From JASGCK01 sp031430035 (lineage in GTDB: Bacteria > Pseudomonadota > Gammaproteobacteria > Burkholderiales > Burkholderiaceae_C): 28,444 nt of DNA. Positions 15,488 through 24,108 of this stretch are shown here, piece after piece (within the stretch, counting starts at the first letter, position 1; the number at the start of each line of letters is the position of its first letter). A program made the position numbers and the translations under genes. Where the stretch lies: NCBI GenBank assembly GCA_031430035.1, contig JANPAS010000150.1, positions 1 through 28,444 on the forward strand. The letters are read 5' to 3'. The notes beneath the pieces are model-generated. The model made no database searches and was not told where the DNA came from. It was given only the letters and a program-made list of their open reading frames with translations.

Positions 15488-16335
15488 TTAGCCATTAAGC
15501 GCGCACCTTCTGCCATGCGAGGCCCTGGGCGAACCAGCGTATTGGCCTCTTCAGTCGGAAAGATACACACGCGCTGCTCACGGATAGCCCGAATGCTTTG
15601 CCAGCCGGGGCGAGTCATCAATCCATCGGCGCTACGCTGACCAATCATGATGATGTCGGGGTTAGCCCGAACGATGAATTCTGGGTTGAGTTTGGGAAAG
15701 GGTCCCAACTTTGCAGGCACGATATTCTTCGCACCCAAGCGGGTCAGCGTCTCGCCAATAAAGGACGATTCACCCGCTGCATAAGGCCCCTGATTGACCT
15801 CAAAATAAACCTTCATGCCGCGCGCTTTAGCGGGTAACGACTGAGCCGCCGCCGATACGCCGGCATCGATGGCGCGCCAAATTCTTGCAGCGTCAGGCAC
15901 TTCTAACAATTGCCCTAGTTTGAGCATCACGCGCTGCACATCGGCATGGCTTTTGGGCTCTAGCGCCACCACTTTGATGCCCAGCGCTTCTAGTCGCTCC
16001 GCTGCACGTGACGACTTGGACATCAGCACCACATCGGGTTTGAGCGACACAATCATTTCTATGTTGGGATCTAACCCGCCGCCCACTTGCGGCAACTTTT
16101 GCAAACTAGCAGGGAAATTGGAGTATCGATCCACACCGACAAGCCGCTGGCAAGCCCCGAGCTCGCAGACCGTCTCAGCCAGCGAAGGCAAAAGACTCAC
16201 GATGCGCTTGGGAGAAGCGCTTAGGTTGATCGTCACACCGCGATCATCAATGAGCTGCAAGGCATATGCGCTGTGGCCTGCAAGGGTGATGAGGGCGAGT
16301 AATAAAAATGCGGTGTAGCGCCAAAATTGCATCAT
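15466..16335 (-). CDS. btuF: Cobalamin periplasmic binding protein
   Basis: The 289-residue protein has a signal peptide (hydrophobic stretch residues 6-24, then HSAYALQ) and the two-lobed helical-backbone (BtuF/FhuD) fold pattern: RIVSLLPSLAETVCELGA, LVGVDRYSNFP, LPQVGGGLDPNIEMIVSLKPDVVL and AGESSFIGETLTRLGAKNIV. In its class it hands the ligand from the outer-membrane receptor to BtuCD. It starts at an ATG that overlaps the cobB stop (ATGATG). The corrinoid specificity is inferred from family resemblance to BtuF and its position in a B12-riboswitch operon. Confidence 0.92.
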   Translation of the reverse strand: MMQFWRYTAFLLLALITLAGHSAYALQLIDDRGVTINLSASPKRIVSLLPSLAETVCELGACQRLVGVDRYSNFPASLQKLPQVGGGLDPNIEMIVSLKPDVVLMSKSSRAAERLEALGIKVVALEPKSHADVQRVMLKLGQLLEVPDAARIWRAIDAGVSAAAQSLPAKARGMKVYFEVNQGPYAAGESSFIGETLTRLGAKNIVPAKLGPFPKLNPEFIVRANPDIIMIGQRSADGLMTRPGWQSIRAIREQRVCIFPTEEANTLVRPGPRMAEGARLMAKCLGSKL

Positions 16336-17645
16336 GAGAACAACTCCACCACGGCGTCAGGACAAGAAGGAAACCAAGCGTGGAAGTAGCTCGCTCGTAC
16401 GGAGCCTTGCACCCACAAAGCCTCACCAACATCAGGCATAGGGTCAGTATGAGGCGGCGTAGTACGGGTTACAGCTTGCAATGAAGTTGTCGTTGTCGAG
16501 TAATGAAACGTATGCCCTCGCAGTGTGCCGCTAGCAAGGCAAAGTTGCTGCGGCCCAAGTCCTGCGAGGCGTTTATGCATGGTGACTTCACCCTGTAACA
16601 AGCCCCACTGCTCATGTTGCGTTCCATCCGTCGTGATGAGCATCTCAAACAGTGCCATCATGCCGCCGCACTCCGCCCACACGGGCTTGCCTGCAGCGAT
16701 ATGGGCCGCAAGGCTATCGCGCATTGATGTATTGGCGCTAATCGTCTGTGCATGTAACTCTGGGTAGCCACCTGGAATCCAAAGTGCATCGCAAGCGGGC
16801 AAAACTTTATCAGCCAGAGGTGAGAAGAACACCAATTCAGCACCAAGCGCGCGTAGCGTGTCCAGATTGGCGGCATAGATAAAGCAGAAGGCTGCGTCAC
16901 AGGCAATCGCAATCGTTTTGCCATGTAGCACGGGGGTTATGACTGCTTGCACCTTAGGCGCTGAAAAATCTACGCCCCATCGCTGCAAATCTGCAAATGA
17001 CATCTGCCCAAGCGGTGTCGTGGCTAGCGCATCCGCCGCCGCGTCCAAGCGCTCCATAGCGTCCACTACTTCGCTAGCCACCGTTAAGCCTAAGTGGCGC
17101 TCGGGTAAAGTCATGGCGTTATTCCTCATCACCGCGCCCATAAAGTGAGCTGGATCGCGCACGCTACGCGCCAACATGCCCGCATGGCGTTCGCTTGCCA
17201 CGCGGTTAGCCAGCACGCCAGCCCAAGGCACACCAGCTTGGTAGTGCTGTAAGCCAAAAGCCAGTGCACCAAAAGTCCCAGCCATCGCGGACGCATCCAC
17301 CACAGCCAATACATGGAGGCCAAAATGCGCGGCTAGGTCGGCGGCGCTGGGTTCACCATCAAACAAGCCCATCACGCCTTCCACGATGATCAAATCTGCC
17401 TCTTGCGCTGCTGCATGTAGACGCGCACGGCAATCAGCCTCACCCGTCATCCACAAATCCAGCTGATAGACAGGCGAGCCGCTGGCAAGGGTATGCCAGT
17501 ATGGGTCTAGGAAATCTGGCCCACACTTGAACACCCGCACTTTGCGCCCCTGCCGGGTGTGCAGACGTGCCAAAGCAGACGTGATCGTCGTCTTACCTTG
17601 CCCAGAAGCGGGCGCAGCAATTAAGAGTGCGGGACAAGTCGTCAT
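16332..17645 (-). CDS. cobB: Cobyrinic / hydrogenobyrinic acid a,c-diamide synthase
   Basis: CobB (CbiA) amidates the a and c side chains of the corrin ring with ATP and glutamine. The 437-residue protein shows an N-terminal P-loop (LLIAAPASGQGKTTITSAL), FKCGPDFLDPYWH, IVEGVMGLFDG and a C-terminal glutamine amidotransferase domain. That domain has IPGGYPELHAQ, the nucleophile in VWAECGGMMALFE and the catalytic His in ASYFHAWFPS. The open frame begins at a TTG (17666) inside btuB. I use the ATG at 17645, 8 bases after the btuB stop. It acts before cobinamide, so its presence means ring synthesis lies elsewhere in the genome, or early ring intermediates are imported. Confidence 0.94.
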   Translation of the reverse strand: MTTCPALLIAAPASGQGKTTITSALARLHTRQGRKVRVFKCGPDFLDPYWHTLASGSPVYQLDLWMTGEADCRARLHAAAQEADLIIVEGVMGLFDGEPSAADLAAHFGLHVLAVVDASAMAGTFGALAFGLQHYQAGVPWAGVLANRVASERHAGMLARSVRDPAHFMGAVMRNNAMTLPERHLGLTVASEVVDAMERLDAAADALATTPLGQMSFADLQRWGVDFSAPKVQAVITPVLHGKTIAIACDAAFCFIYAANLDTLRALGAELVFFSPLADKVLPACDALWIPGGYPELHAQTISANTSMRDSLAAHIAAGKPVWAECGGMMALFEMLITTDGTQHEQWGLLQGEVTMHKRLAGLGPQQLCLASGTLRGHTFHYSTTTTSLQAVTRTTPPHTDPMPDVGEALWVQGSVRASYFHAWFPSCPDAVVELFS

Positions 17646-17653
17646 ACGCGTAT

Positions 17654-19579
17654 TTACATCGACCAACTCAGCGACACGAACGCATTGCGCCCAGGCATGG
17701 AGTAACCGTTAGCCAGCATGTACTGCGTGTTGGCCGCGTTGTTGATTCGCGCCATGAGGCTCGTGTTTTTGTTCATCTTCCAAGTCCCTCCTACATTTAA
17801 GACGTTGTAGCCACCCAATAACTCGCGTCCAGCAACGCCTACTTTGGCATCTTCACGGTTGCTAGATAGCTTATGTTCGCCAAAGACGGTCAAGTCTCCC
17901 ATACGATAACTAATGCGCGTATTGATGACATTTTGCGCAACACGCACCAAGCGCAAATCGTTGCTAGCTGCCGTTGATGAATAAGAACGCGGATCGGCGT
18001 AATCATAGGACGTAGAGTAAACCGTATTGCCATCATGCACATCGGCACTCAATGTTCCACCTCGCAGCACGGCTAGCGAGCTTTGGACATTGGTGCTCGG
18101 AATAATAAATCCCTGAATCGTGTTTTCATAAATAATCGCACTCAAAGCAACGCCGGCTTGTTGGTATTTCAAACCCAATTCGCTCGCCCTGTTTTGCTGC
18201 GGCAGTAAAAACGGGTTGCCAACAAATCCCGAAATAAGTGGCGAGTACAGTTGATTAAATGTCGGTGCTTGAAAGCTAGTTCCGGCACTTGCCACAGCCC
18301 GCAGGGTATTGCTCAAACGATAACCACCAGACAACGCCCAATTATTAAATCCGCCAAACTGCGAGTTGTTGTCACGGCGCAGCGCCACTAAAGAGTTCCA
18401 CTCGGCGCGATTGAATGCATACGACAGTAATCTGCTTTGTACGAGGCGACTAGTCACGGCAAAAGCGTTGGAGCTGTCCACACTCTCCGAGCGCCCTTCG
18501 AGCACAACCGACAAAACATCTTTATTCATCTGAATGTCGTTTTGCCAAGTCAACTGCCTACGGTCGGTATTGAATCTTCCAGTCGCACCCAATGCTCCAT
18601 CTGATGCGCGCAAATACTCTTGCCTAGAGTAATCTGCAGCGGACCCCACAATGAGAGACGACTTCCACTTCGGCAACCATGTCGCTTCCCATTTCAATGC
18701 CGCATTTTTTGTTAGCGCAATTGAGTGAGTATCAAGTGTGGCCTTTGTTAAACCTAGCGGGTTAGGGGTAACGGGGTTTGAAGTCGGGATGACCGAGTCG
18801 ATCTGATAGTTTGTTTCGCTACGCAGCAGACTAATGGTGATCGCATGGTCTTTGTGAGGTTTCAGAACAAATTTAGCATCTGTACTGGCGGCTTTAAAAC
18901 CATCCAAATCTGCGTTGTAACCTGTGTTTGCAGGGTTCACAACCACACTGATGCCGCGTGCGCTTTCAAGGGACGTTCCCAAGCTATAGCTAAGGACACC
19001 ATTGCCGCCGCGTAGTGACGCGCTTGTTTGTTTTTGACCATCTGAACCGCCACCAATACCTCCACCAACACTGGCTCTTACTTCTAATGCACCCGTTGGT
19101 TCTCTCGTAAATATCTGGATGACACCGCCCACGGCATCTGGCCCATAGAGAGCCGAGGCAGCGCCACGCAAAATCTCAATGCGTTCGATACGGTCTATGG
19201 AAATATTTTCTAACGCTGCGCCGCCCGAGGTCGCAGAGCCGACGCGCATTCCGTCAATCAGCACAATCGTTTGTGCATTAGTCGCACCACGTAAAAAAAT
19301 GCTAGTGCCAGACCGATAACTTCCAAAAGAAAGCAATTGAACACCAGGCTGCTGGGATAGCACGTCGCGCAAAGATGATTGAGCCGCGTTATCTAATACG
19401 GTGCGGTCAATGATGGTGACGTCAGCAATAACATCTGTCACGGGGACGGCGACCCGTGTACCCGTGATGACCAGCTCTTGCAAGCCCTGCTGGGCTTGGG
19501 CTACAGACATAGATGCCGCGCAGGCCAAAGCGGACGTGGCTTGCAGGCATGCTGCTTGCACGGATTTTATTTTTCGCAT
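17654..19579 (-). CDS. btuB: TonB-dependent vitamin B12 outer-membrane receptor
   Basis: The 641-residue protein has a signal peptide of about 29 residues (cleavage after AQA), a TonB box ELVITGTR at residues 35-42 and a plug domain (LRDVLSQQPGVQLL, SIFLRGATNAQTIVLIDG, IERIEILRGAASALYGPDAVGGVIQIFT). A 22-strand-type barrel follows. This is the BtuB pattern; E. coli BtuB is about 614 residues. The last residue is Met rather than the usual aromatic one. The gene is first in the long operon, directly under a cobalamin riboswitch, which supports corrinoids as ligand. Its signal-peptide DNA is nearly the same as that of the other receptor at 26138-28273. AGGT lies 6 bases before the ATG. Confidence 0.93.
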   Translation of the reverse strand: MRKIKSVQAACLQATSALACAASMSVAQAQQGLQELVITGTRVAVPVTDVIADVTIIDRTVLDNAAQSSLRDVLSQQPGVQLLSFGSYRSGTSIFLRGATNAQTIVLIDGMRVGSATSGGAALENISIDRIERIEILRGAASALYGPDAVGGVIQIFTREPTGALEVRASVGGGIGGGSDGQKQTSASLRGGNGVLSYSLGTSLESARGISVVVNPANTGYNADLDGFKAASTDAKFVLKPHKDHAITISLLRSETNYQIDSVIPTSNPVTPNPLGLTKATLDTHSIALTKNAALKWEATWLPKWKSSLIVGSAADYSRQEYLRASDGALGATGRFNTDRRQLTWQNDIQMNKDVLSVVLEGRSESVDSSNAFAVTSRLVQSRLLSYAFNRAEWNSLVALRRDNNSQFGGFNNWALSGGYRLSNTLRAVASAGTSFQAPTFNQLYSPLISGFVGNPFLLPQQNRASELGLKYQQAGVALSAIIYENTIQGFIIPSTNVQSSLAVLRGGTLSADVHDGNTVYSTSYDYADPRSYSSTAASNDLRLVRVAQNVINTRISYRMGDLTVFGEHKLSSNREDAKVGVAGRELLGGYNVLNVGGTWKMNKNTSLMARINNAANTQYMLANGYSMPGRNAFVSLSWSM

Positions 19580-19731
19580 GGAAATACCTAACAGAAGTAA
19601 GCACCCTGACTAGCGTCCCCGCAGGTCGTTGGGTTTTTGATAACAAAGGGTATGAATCCAAAGCTATCTCTCTGTTGGCCGATATCCGGGCTGAACCTTT
19701 CGGTCTTACCGTTGCGGGGGCAGCGCAGGTT
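19495..19731 (-). repeat. Duplicated leader, copy A (riboswitch core plus signal-peptide codons)
   Basis: The core of riboswitch 1 and the first 28 or so codons of btuB closely match the same region of the second receptor gene (copy B at 28189-28440). Similarity stops soon after the signal peptide, and the variable arm after the core differs in length. Confidence 0.8.
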
Positions 19732-19795
19732 TGATTAGATCTCCTGCTTCCCGTTTAACTGCGCTGTTTTGAAGTCTGCGCGAGCACCAACAAGT
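19600..19795 (-). promoter_or_regulatory. Cobalamin riboswitch 1 (controls btuB operon)
   Basis: Between the cobN-like stop and btuB lies a full cobalamin aptamer, read on the minus strand. It has GTTAAACGGGAA upstream, the B12-box core GCCCCCGCAACGGTAAG (19705-19721), a short arm ACCGAAAGGT, AGCCCGGATATCGGCC (about 19675-19690) and a 3' hairpin CCTG...CAGG. The hairpin loop contains GCGGGG, able to kiss the CCCCGC of the core. No U-run terminator follows, so control is probably at translation; the ribosome-binding AGGT (19586-19589) can pair with an ACCT at 19623-19626. When cobalamin binds, expression should fall, as is the rule for this class. Confidence 0.93.
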
Positions 19796-22700
19796 TTATT
19801 TTAACTTGAGGCGGGATTGACGCCAAGCGCCTAGCAGCAACAATAGTGCAAACATCATCGCTGCCATCAAACTATTAATTAGCACGGTTTGCTGAGCCTT
19901 AATGGGGGACAGTATTTGCGGTAGCAATCGCAAACCGCGCACTTGCGCGTTGGCTGGTTTTTCCGCATCTAGCGTCGTAGATGATTTGGCGGGCAGAGCA
20001 GGCTGACTATTGGCTGCTGTCAGTCCTGCAAAACGCTGAACTTGCAAGTTGCTTTCACGCAGGCCAGTCGCTTTGAGCGCTTCGCTATAAGCCTGCACCA
20101 ACTCCTTACGGGTAGCGTCATCGGGCTGCCAATAGTTTAGGCGCACGGCATCTAGCATGCGCTCTAGCGTCTGTGCAAACGCCTTGCGGTTGTCGCCCTC
20201 CAACCACTGACGAGTGCCCAGCTGGTATTGATCGCGCACATACACATTGTGTAGCGATTGCCAATGATCTTGCCTTACCTCTTTAGGCGCTGTGACCTGC
20301 CAGCCCCAAAGAAAATTAGCTGTCTTAAGGATTTGCAATGTGCCACTATAGCCCTCGGCTTGCTGGGCCTTTATCCATTGAGGATGCAGGTAACGGGTTT
20401 GCATTTCTTTATTGATGGCCATAGCGGCGCTCTCAGTTTTGATCTCGGTCTCATCACGCAGGTTTTGCACATACAGAGCAGGCTCACGCCCCGTCAGCTG
20501 ACGCACCGCGAGCGCAATACCACCAAGGTACTGAAAGGGGTCGTCACTGGTAAGCACACCGTACGTGTTAGAGGTACGCGACAGCAGCGCCGCGTCCACC
20601 TGCGCGAGATTACTGGCGTAGGCTTTTTGGCGAGCCACCGACTCACCTCCTGCTCCTGCATCAGTACTGGGCAAGCCTGCGTGACCCATACGGTCGATGT
20701 AGAGTTTTGCAAGCTGCGCATCACCGCCGCCTTTGTTTGCCTTAGCCCAAGTGTCGGTGGCCAAAGTGCCGTCACTCATGCCCGTTCCATAACTGCCCTG
20801 CTCGTTGGAGAAGACGCGTGTGGTAGACCATGCTTGAGCATGGGCTACGCTGGCGCCTTCTCGTATTAATTTTTGTGCCACCGCCTGCGTATTACGAGCT
20901 ACAAAATTGTCTTTGACGGGTAACACGGCTACTTGCCGCACGGCAGTGTCCAGCCAGCGCATAACGCTAGGAAATTGATCACGGTACGAGCCCGTGACAC
21001 TCAAAAGTACATCCATACGCGGACGATTGAGCTCGCTGCTTGGCACGGTATCCAATCCGACCACGCGTCCAGCGTCATCCCAGCGTGGCCGCACCCCCAG
21101 CGCATACAGAGCCTGCGCCTCCATCACGCCTTGGTGGCGCATGGTTTCTCCCGCCCATAGGGTGAAGGCGATTTTTTCGGGCCATTGACCGTTATTCGCT
21201 TTGCGATGCTGAACCATCCATGCCTCAAACGCAGTTACGCCTATATCCCAAGCTTGCCGTGTGGGCACGCGGCTTGGGTCAAAGCCATACAGGTTACGGC
21301 CTGTGGGCAAGCTCTCGGGGTTGCGCACGGGATCACCGCCATAGCTAGCCGCTAAGTGTTTGCCATTGAGTGCAGCCAAGAAACCTTTGATTTCTTCGTT
21401 GTTAGCCAATGCCGTATCTAGCTGCTGGGCACGCAGCGCTAAGGCCAGTAACACCTTGGGGTCTAGCACCTTGGACTCAGCGCGGTTGGGTACAGCGCTA
21501 CCAGCCAAGTGCACAGCAGTCTTGGCATCGATCACCCGCAAATCTAAGCGACTGGCAGCATGGGCATCTTGCAGTGCCACTTGCAGCCAGCGTGCGGGGC
21601 GTGACTTAGTCAGCTTGCCCCCATCGATTAAAAACACCTCATCAATGTCTTCGCCCAGCGCGTCAATTAAGGGTTTGCGCAAGGTTTGCAGAACCATCAA
21701 TAAGCGTCGCTCGGGACTAGGCACTTCGCCAAAGGTGGCCAAACCCAGCGGCTGCGCAGTTTGGGCTAATTCGTCCAGATACGGATGTAGCAACTCCATA
21801 AAACCCGCAAAGTTAGCGCGTATTTTGTCCTGCGTCCACCCCAAATCACGGTGATACTGCTGCTCTACAAAATGGTCAATGAGTCGATTTTCTAATTCAA
21901 TTTTGGTAGGGCCAGGCGCTACGGTTTCCCAGTCGTGCATGAGGTCGTGCATGTCATGCGCCTTTGGCCTAAAACCTGCAGGCGAAAACATGGGCGTACT
22001 GTGACTGACCATGACCGCCCTGCCCCGACGCTTTGCGGTGATGGCTTCGCCTAGGTTATCCATGATGTAAGGATAAATGTTAGGCACGTCGCCCAGCGCT
22101 AGCAGTGGGTCGTCCTCGGTCGATAGTCCGCGCTGCTTTCCTGGTGCCCACTCCAGCGTACCGTGCGTGCCCACATGCACCATTGCATGTGCACCCAACT
22201 GGGTGCGAATCCACAAATAGGTTGCCAAATAGTTATGGCCAAGCGGCACAGCCGAACGGTGACCGATGTTCTTGGGGCGCAGCGGCTGAGGCATCACCAC
22301 GACATTGCCCAGCTGGACGCGAGGGATGATGAAGCCCTGCTTTGGCGGCGCACCCCAATAGGCTTCAGTGCGGGCTTGCACTTCACGCGGCAGTGTGCCA
22401 TACCACGCCAGATAAACGGATAGCGGCAAGATCTCTGCCAAGCCCTGCGCCAGCAGATCAGATGCGGATTCGGGCTTGTAAAACGCGCCCATTGTGGCTT
22501 GCACCTGTTTTGTGATCACATCTGCAGTGGGTGCGCTAGTCTGGTAGCCAGCGCCCTGTAAAGCGCTTAGCATGCTATGCAGGCTTTTGGGCACATTCAA
22601 AAAAGAAGCGCCAAAATTTCCTTCGCCGAGTGGGTAGTTATAGACCAGCATAGCAACACGGCGCTGAGCTGGCGGGGTTTGCTGCAGTCTAGCTAGAGCT

Positions 22701-23767
22701 GCAGCCTTATCTGCAACGGCATTGATCTGAGTGGGAATAGCCTGCAACGCCCCACTGACAGGATCACGCGCAGTAATAAGCATCGCATCCGTCATACCTG
22801 CCAGTTCTGAGGGCGTGTAGTAATAAGACACATCGCTAAGCGCTAAGCCGTCTTTACTTTGCGCCCACTGCCCAGCGTCCATAGCCAACGCGGGCATGGT
22901 TTGCAATACAGGTATACCGATGCGCTCCAGCTCGGCCTTGCGTTCGGTAGGATTGAACACCAGCGCCGCATTAATCAGCACGTCAGCCACAAGGCGACCA
23001 TCCTTTGTATGCGTCATCGACCAAAATAAATCTTTTTGCTGACGCGGGCCATAAAAGGCAAAAGCACCCAAACCTCGCTGCTCTAGCGCCGCAATCAGGC
23101 TATCCAGCCACTGCGTATCGTCCGACGTAAAGACGGCGTTATTAACCGCAATAGCAACCGTCTTCACCTGCTTTTGCATGGACGGCATCTGACTTTGCAA
23201 CTGCCCCCAAGCGGGGTGGTAAAAGCCCGCGCTCGGTAATTGCACGGCAGGCGGCATAGCATCGACAGCGCTGCGTTGCCTTGACTGCAAGGCCGCCATT
23301 GCTAGGCTCACATTGCTGCTACCACCAAAGCGCCAGTACTCGCGCAGGCGCTGTGCCCACGCTGCACTCACCCCTCGTTGGGCCGCTAGTGGAGCCACTA
23401 CCACATGCTGATTTTTAGCCACGGCGGCAAATTCGCCTACCACCACATAGGGCACTTTTGCAGATCCAGTCACCGCTCCGAACTTACCAGCCACCGCCTG
23501 CGCGACGCTGGTATGCGGTGCGTCTATCACCAGCAACTGAGCGGGCAACAAGGCTTGCTGCAAAGCCTGCGGTGTGTCGTTTTCAGCCGATAGCACTTGC
23601 AGCAGCACACCCGCGCGTTTCGCCTCTTCAACTAACTTGGCTAGGCGGGCGGGAGAGACGACATAGGTCGTCAGCAAAACGACGGGCGCGGGCGTTTGAG
23701 CGGACGGTTGTGCCTGTACTGAGGGCGACAAAAATACCATTAATAGCCAAGCGACTAAGAGCCTCAT
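19796..23767 (-). CDS. Periplasmic membrane-anchored CobN-like chelatase
   Basis: The 1323-residue protein has the CobN/BchH large-subunit fold. It shows HVGTHGTLEWAPGK (His near residues 531 and 535), PYIMDNLGEAITAKRRG, a region near 870 with LWAGETMRHQGVMEAQAL and RPRMDVLLSVTGSYRDQFP, and RVFSNEQGSYGTGMSDG near 985. Unlike true CobN it starts with a signal peptide (RLLVAWLLMVFLSPSVQAQ) and ends with a hydrophobic helix and basic tail (AAMMFALLLLLGAWRQSRLKLK, last 22 or so residues), so the body should face the periplasm. No CobS/CobT or ChlI/D motor partner is encoded nearby; ExbB- and DUF2149-type genes precede it instead. This matches HmuS-like proteins. It may insert or remove metal in a tetrapyrrole. 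A GTG at 23776 (GTGA overlap with the previous gene) is an alternative start. Confidence 0.88.
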   Translation of the reverse strand: MRLLVAWLLMVFLSPSVQAQPSAQTPAPVVLLTTYVVSPARLAKLVEEAKRAGVLLQVLSAENDTPQALQQALLPAQLLVIDAPHTSVAQAVAGKFGAVTGSAKVPYVVVGEFAAVAKNQHVVVAPLAAQRGVSAAWAQRLREYWRFGGSSNVSLAMAALQSRQRSAVDAMPPAVQLPSAGFYHPAWGQLQSQMPSMQKQVKTVAIAVNNAVFTSDDTQWLDSLIAALEQRGLGAFAFYGPRQQKDLFWSMTHTKDGRLVADVLINAALVFNPTERKAELERIGIPVLQTMPALAMDAGQWAQSKDGLALSDVSYYYTPSELAGMTDAMLITARDPVSGALQAIPTQINAVADKAAALARLQQTPPAQRRVAMLVYNYPLGEGNFGASFLNVPKSLHSMLSALQGAGYQTSAPTADVITKQVQATMGAFYKPESASDLLAQGLAEILPLSVYLAWYGTLPREVQARTEAYWGAPPKQGFIIPRVQLGNVVVMPQPLRPKNIGHRSAVPLGHNYLATYLWIRTQLGAHAMVHVGTHGTLEWAPGKQRGLSTEDDPLLALGDVPNIYPYIMDNLGEAITAKRRGRAVMVSHSTPMFSPAGFRPKAHDMHDLMHDWETVAPGPTKIELENRLIDHFVEQQYHRDLGWTQDKIRANFAGFMELLHPYLDELAQTAQPLGLATFGEVPSPERRLLMVLQTLRKPLIDALGEDIDEVFLIDGGKLTKSRPARWLQVALQDAHAASRLDLRVIDAKTAVHLAGSAVPNRAESKVLDPKVLLALALRAQQLDTALANNEEIKGFLAALNGKHLAASYGGDPVRNPESLPTGRNLYGFDPSRVPTRQAWDIGVTAFEAWMVQHRKANNGQWPEKIAFTLWAGETMRHQGVMEAQALYALGVRPRWDDAGRVVGLDTVPSSELNRPRMDVLLSVTGSYRDQFPSVMRWLDTAVRQVAVLPVKDNFVARNTQAVAQKLIREGASVAHAQAWSTTRVFSNEQGSYGTGMSDGTLATDTWAKANKGGGDAQLAKLYIDRMGHAGLPSTDAGAGGESVARQKAYASNLAQVDAALLSRTSNTYGVLTSDDPFQYLGGIALAVRQLTGREPALYVQNLRDETEIKTESAAMAINKEMQTRYLHPQWIKAQQAEGYSGTLQILKTANFLWGWQVTAPKEVRQDHWQSLHNVYVRDQYQLGTRQWLEGDNRKAFAQTLERMLDAVRLNYWQPDDATRKELVQAYSEALKATGLRESNLQVQRFAGLTAANSQPALPAKSSTTLDAEKPANAQVRGLRLLPQILSPIKAQQTVLINSLMAAMMFALLLLLGAWRQSRLKLK
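19798..19826 (-). promoter_or_regulatory. Candidate sigma-70 promoter of the btuB operon
   Basis: On the minus strand TTGGCG (19821-19826) and TAAAAT (19798-19803) are 17 bases apart, matching 4 of 6 and 5 of 6 consensus bases. The -10 box overlaps the last codons and stop of the cobN-like gene. Transcription would start around 19790, right at the 5' end of riboswitch 1. Confidence 0.6.
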
Positions 23768-23772
23768 CAAAA

Positions 23773-24108
23773 TCACGGCGTAGTCGTTGGCACATAGACC
23801 ATCGTGCCATCTTTCATACGAAAAGCCGTACCCGCTTTTTCACCATCGCCTGCGCCAGATGCGCCGCTAGCTTTAAAGCGCGTTATTTTTTGACCTTCTT
23901 TGGTAATGATTTCCATGTTCGGTTTTCCCTCATTACGGATGATGGTCACCTTGTCCTGCCCAAATGGATTCATGGGGTTGTTGACAACCGCAATCATGAG
24001 CATGCCAATCACCACCATAAAAACATCAATCAAGTTGATGGTGGACAGCACAGGATCGTCGTCGTCCTGATCCAGGCTATTCAGGATAGAAAAGTGTCGC
24101 CGCGTCAT
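23773..24108 (-). CDS. DUF2149 protein, ExbD-like single-helix subunit
   Basis: The 111-residue protein has a short acidic N-terminus (LDQDDDDPVLS), one membrane helix at residues 24-42 (INLIDVFMVVIGMLMIAVV) and a small periplasmic domain. D28 in the NLID motif sits where ExbD, TolR and MotB carry the proton-binding Asp. This matches DUF2149, a family found beside CobN-like proteins and MotA/TolQ/ExbB channels. I infer it couples proton flow to the periplasmic CobN-like protein. It overlaps the upstream channel gene by 4 bases (ATGA), and its stop touches the start region of the CobN-like gene. Confidence 0.85.
   Translation of the reverse strand: MTRRHFSILNSLDQDDDDPVLSTINLIDVFMVVIGMLMIAVVNNPMNPFGQDKVTIIRNEGKPNMEIITKEGQKITRFKASGASGAGDGEKAGTAFRMKDGTMVYVPTTTP

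Noticed and set aside
14908..15498. Plus-strand open frame of 196 codons
   Set aside because: It is antisense to btuC; Pro/Arg-rich without any family resemblance.
19580..19795. Rho-independent terminator within riboswitch 1
   Set aside because: No GC-rich hairpin followed by a U-run is seen before btuB, so I favour control at translation.
20258..20869. Plus-strand open frame of 203 codons
   Set aside because: It is antisense within the conserved CobN-like region, with no plausible domain or start signal.
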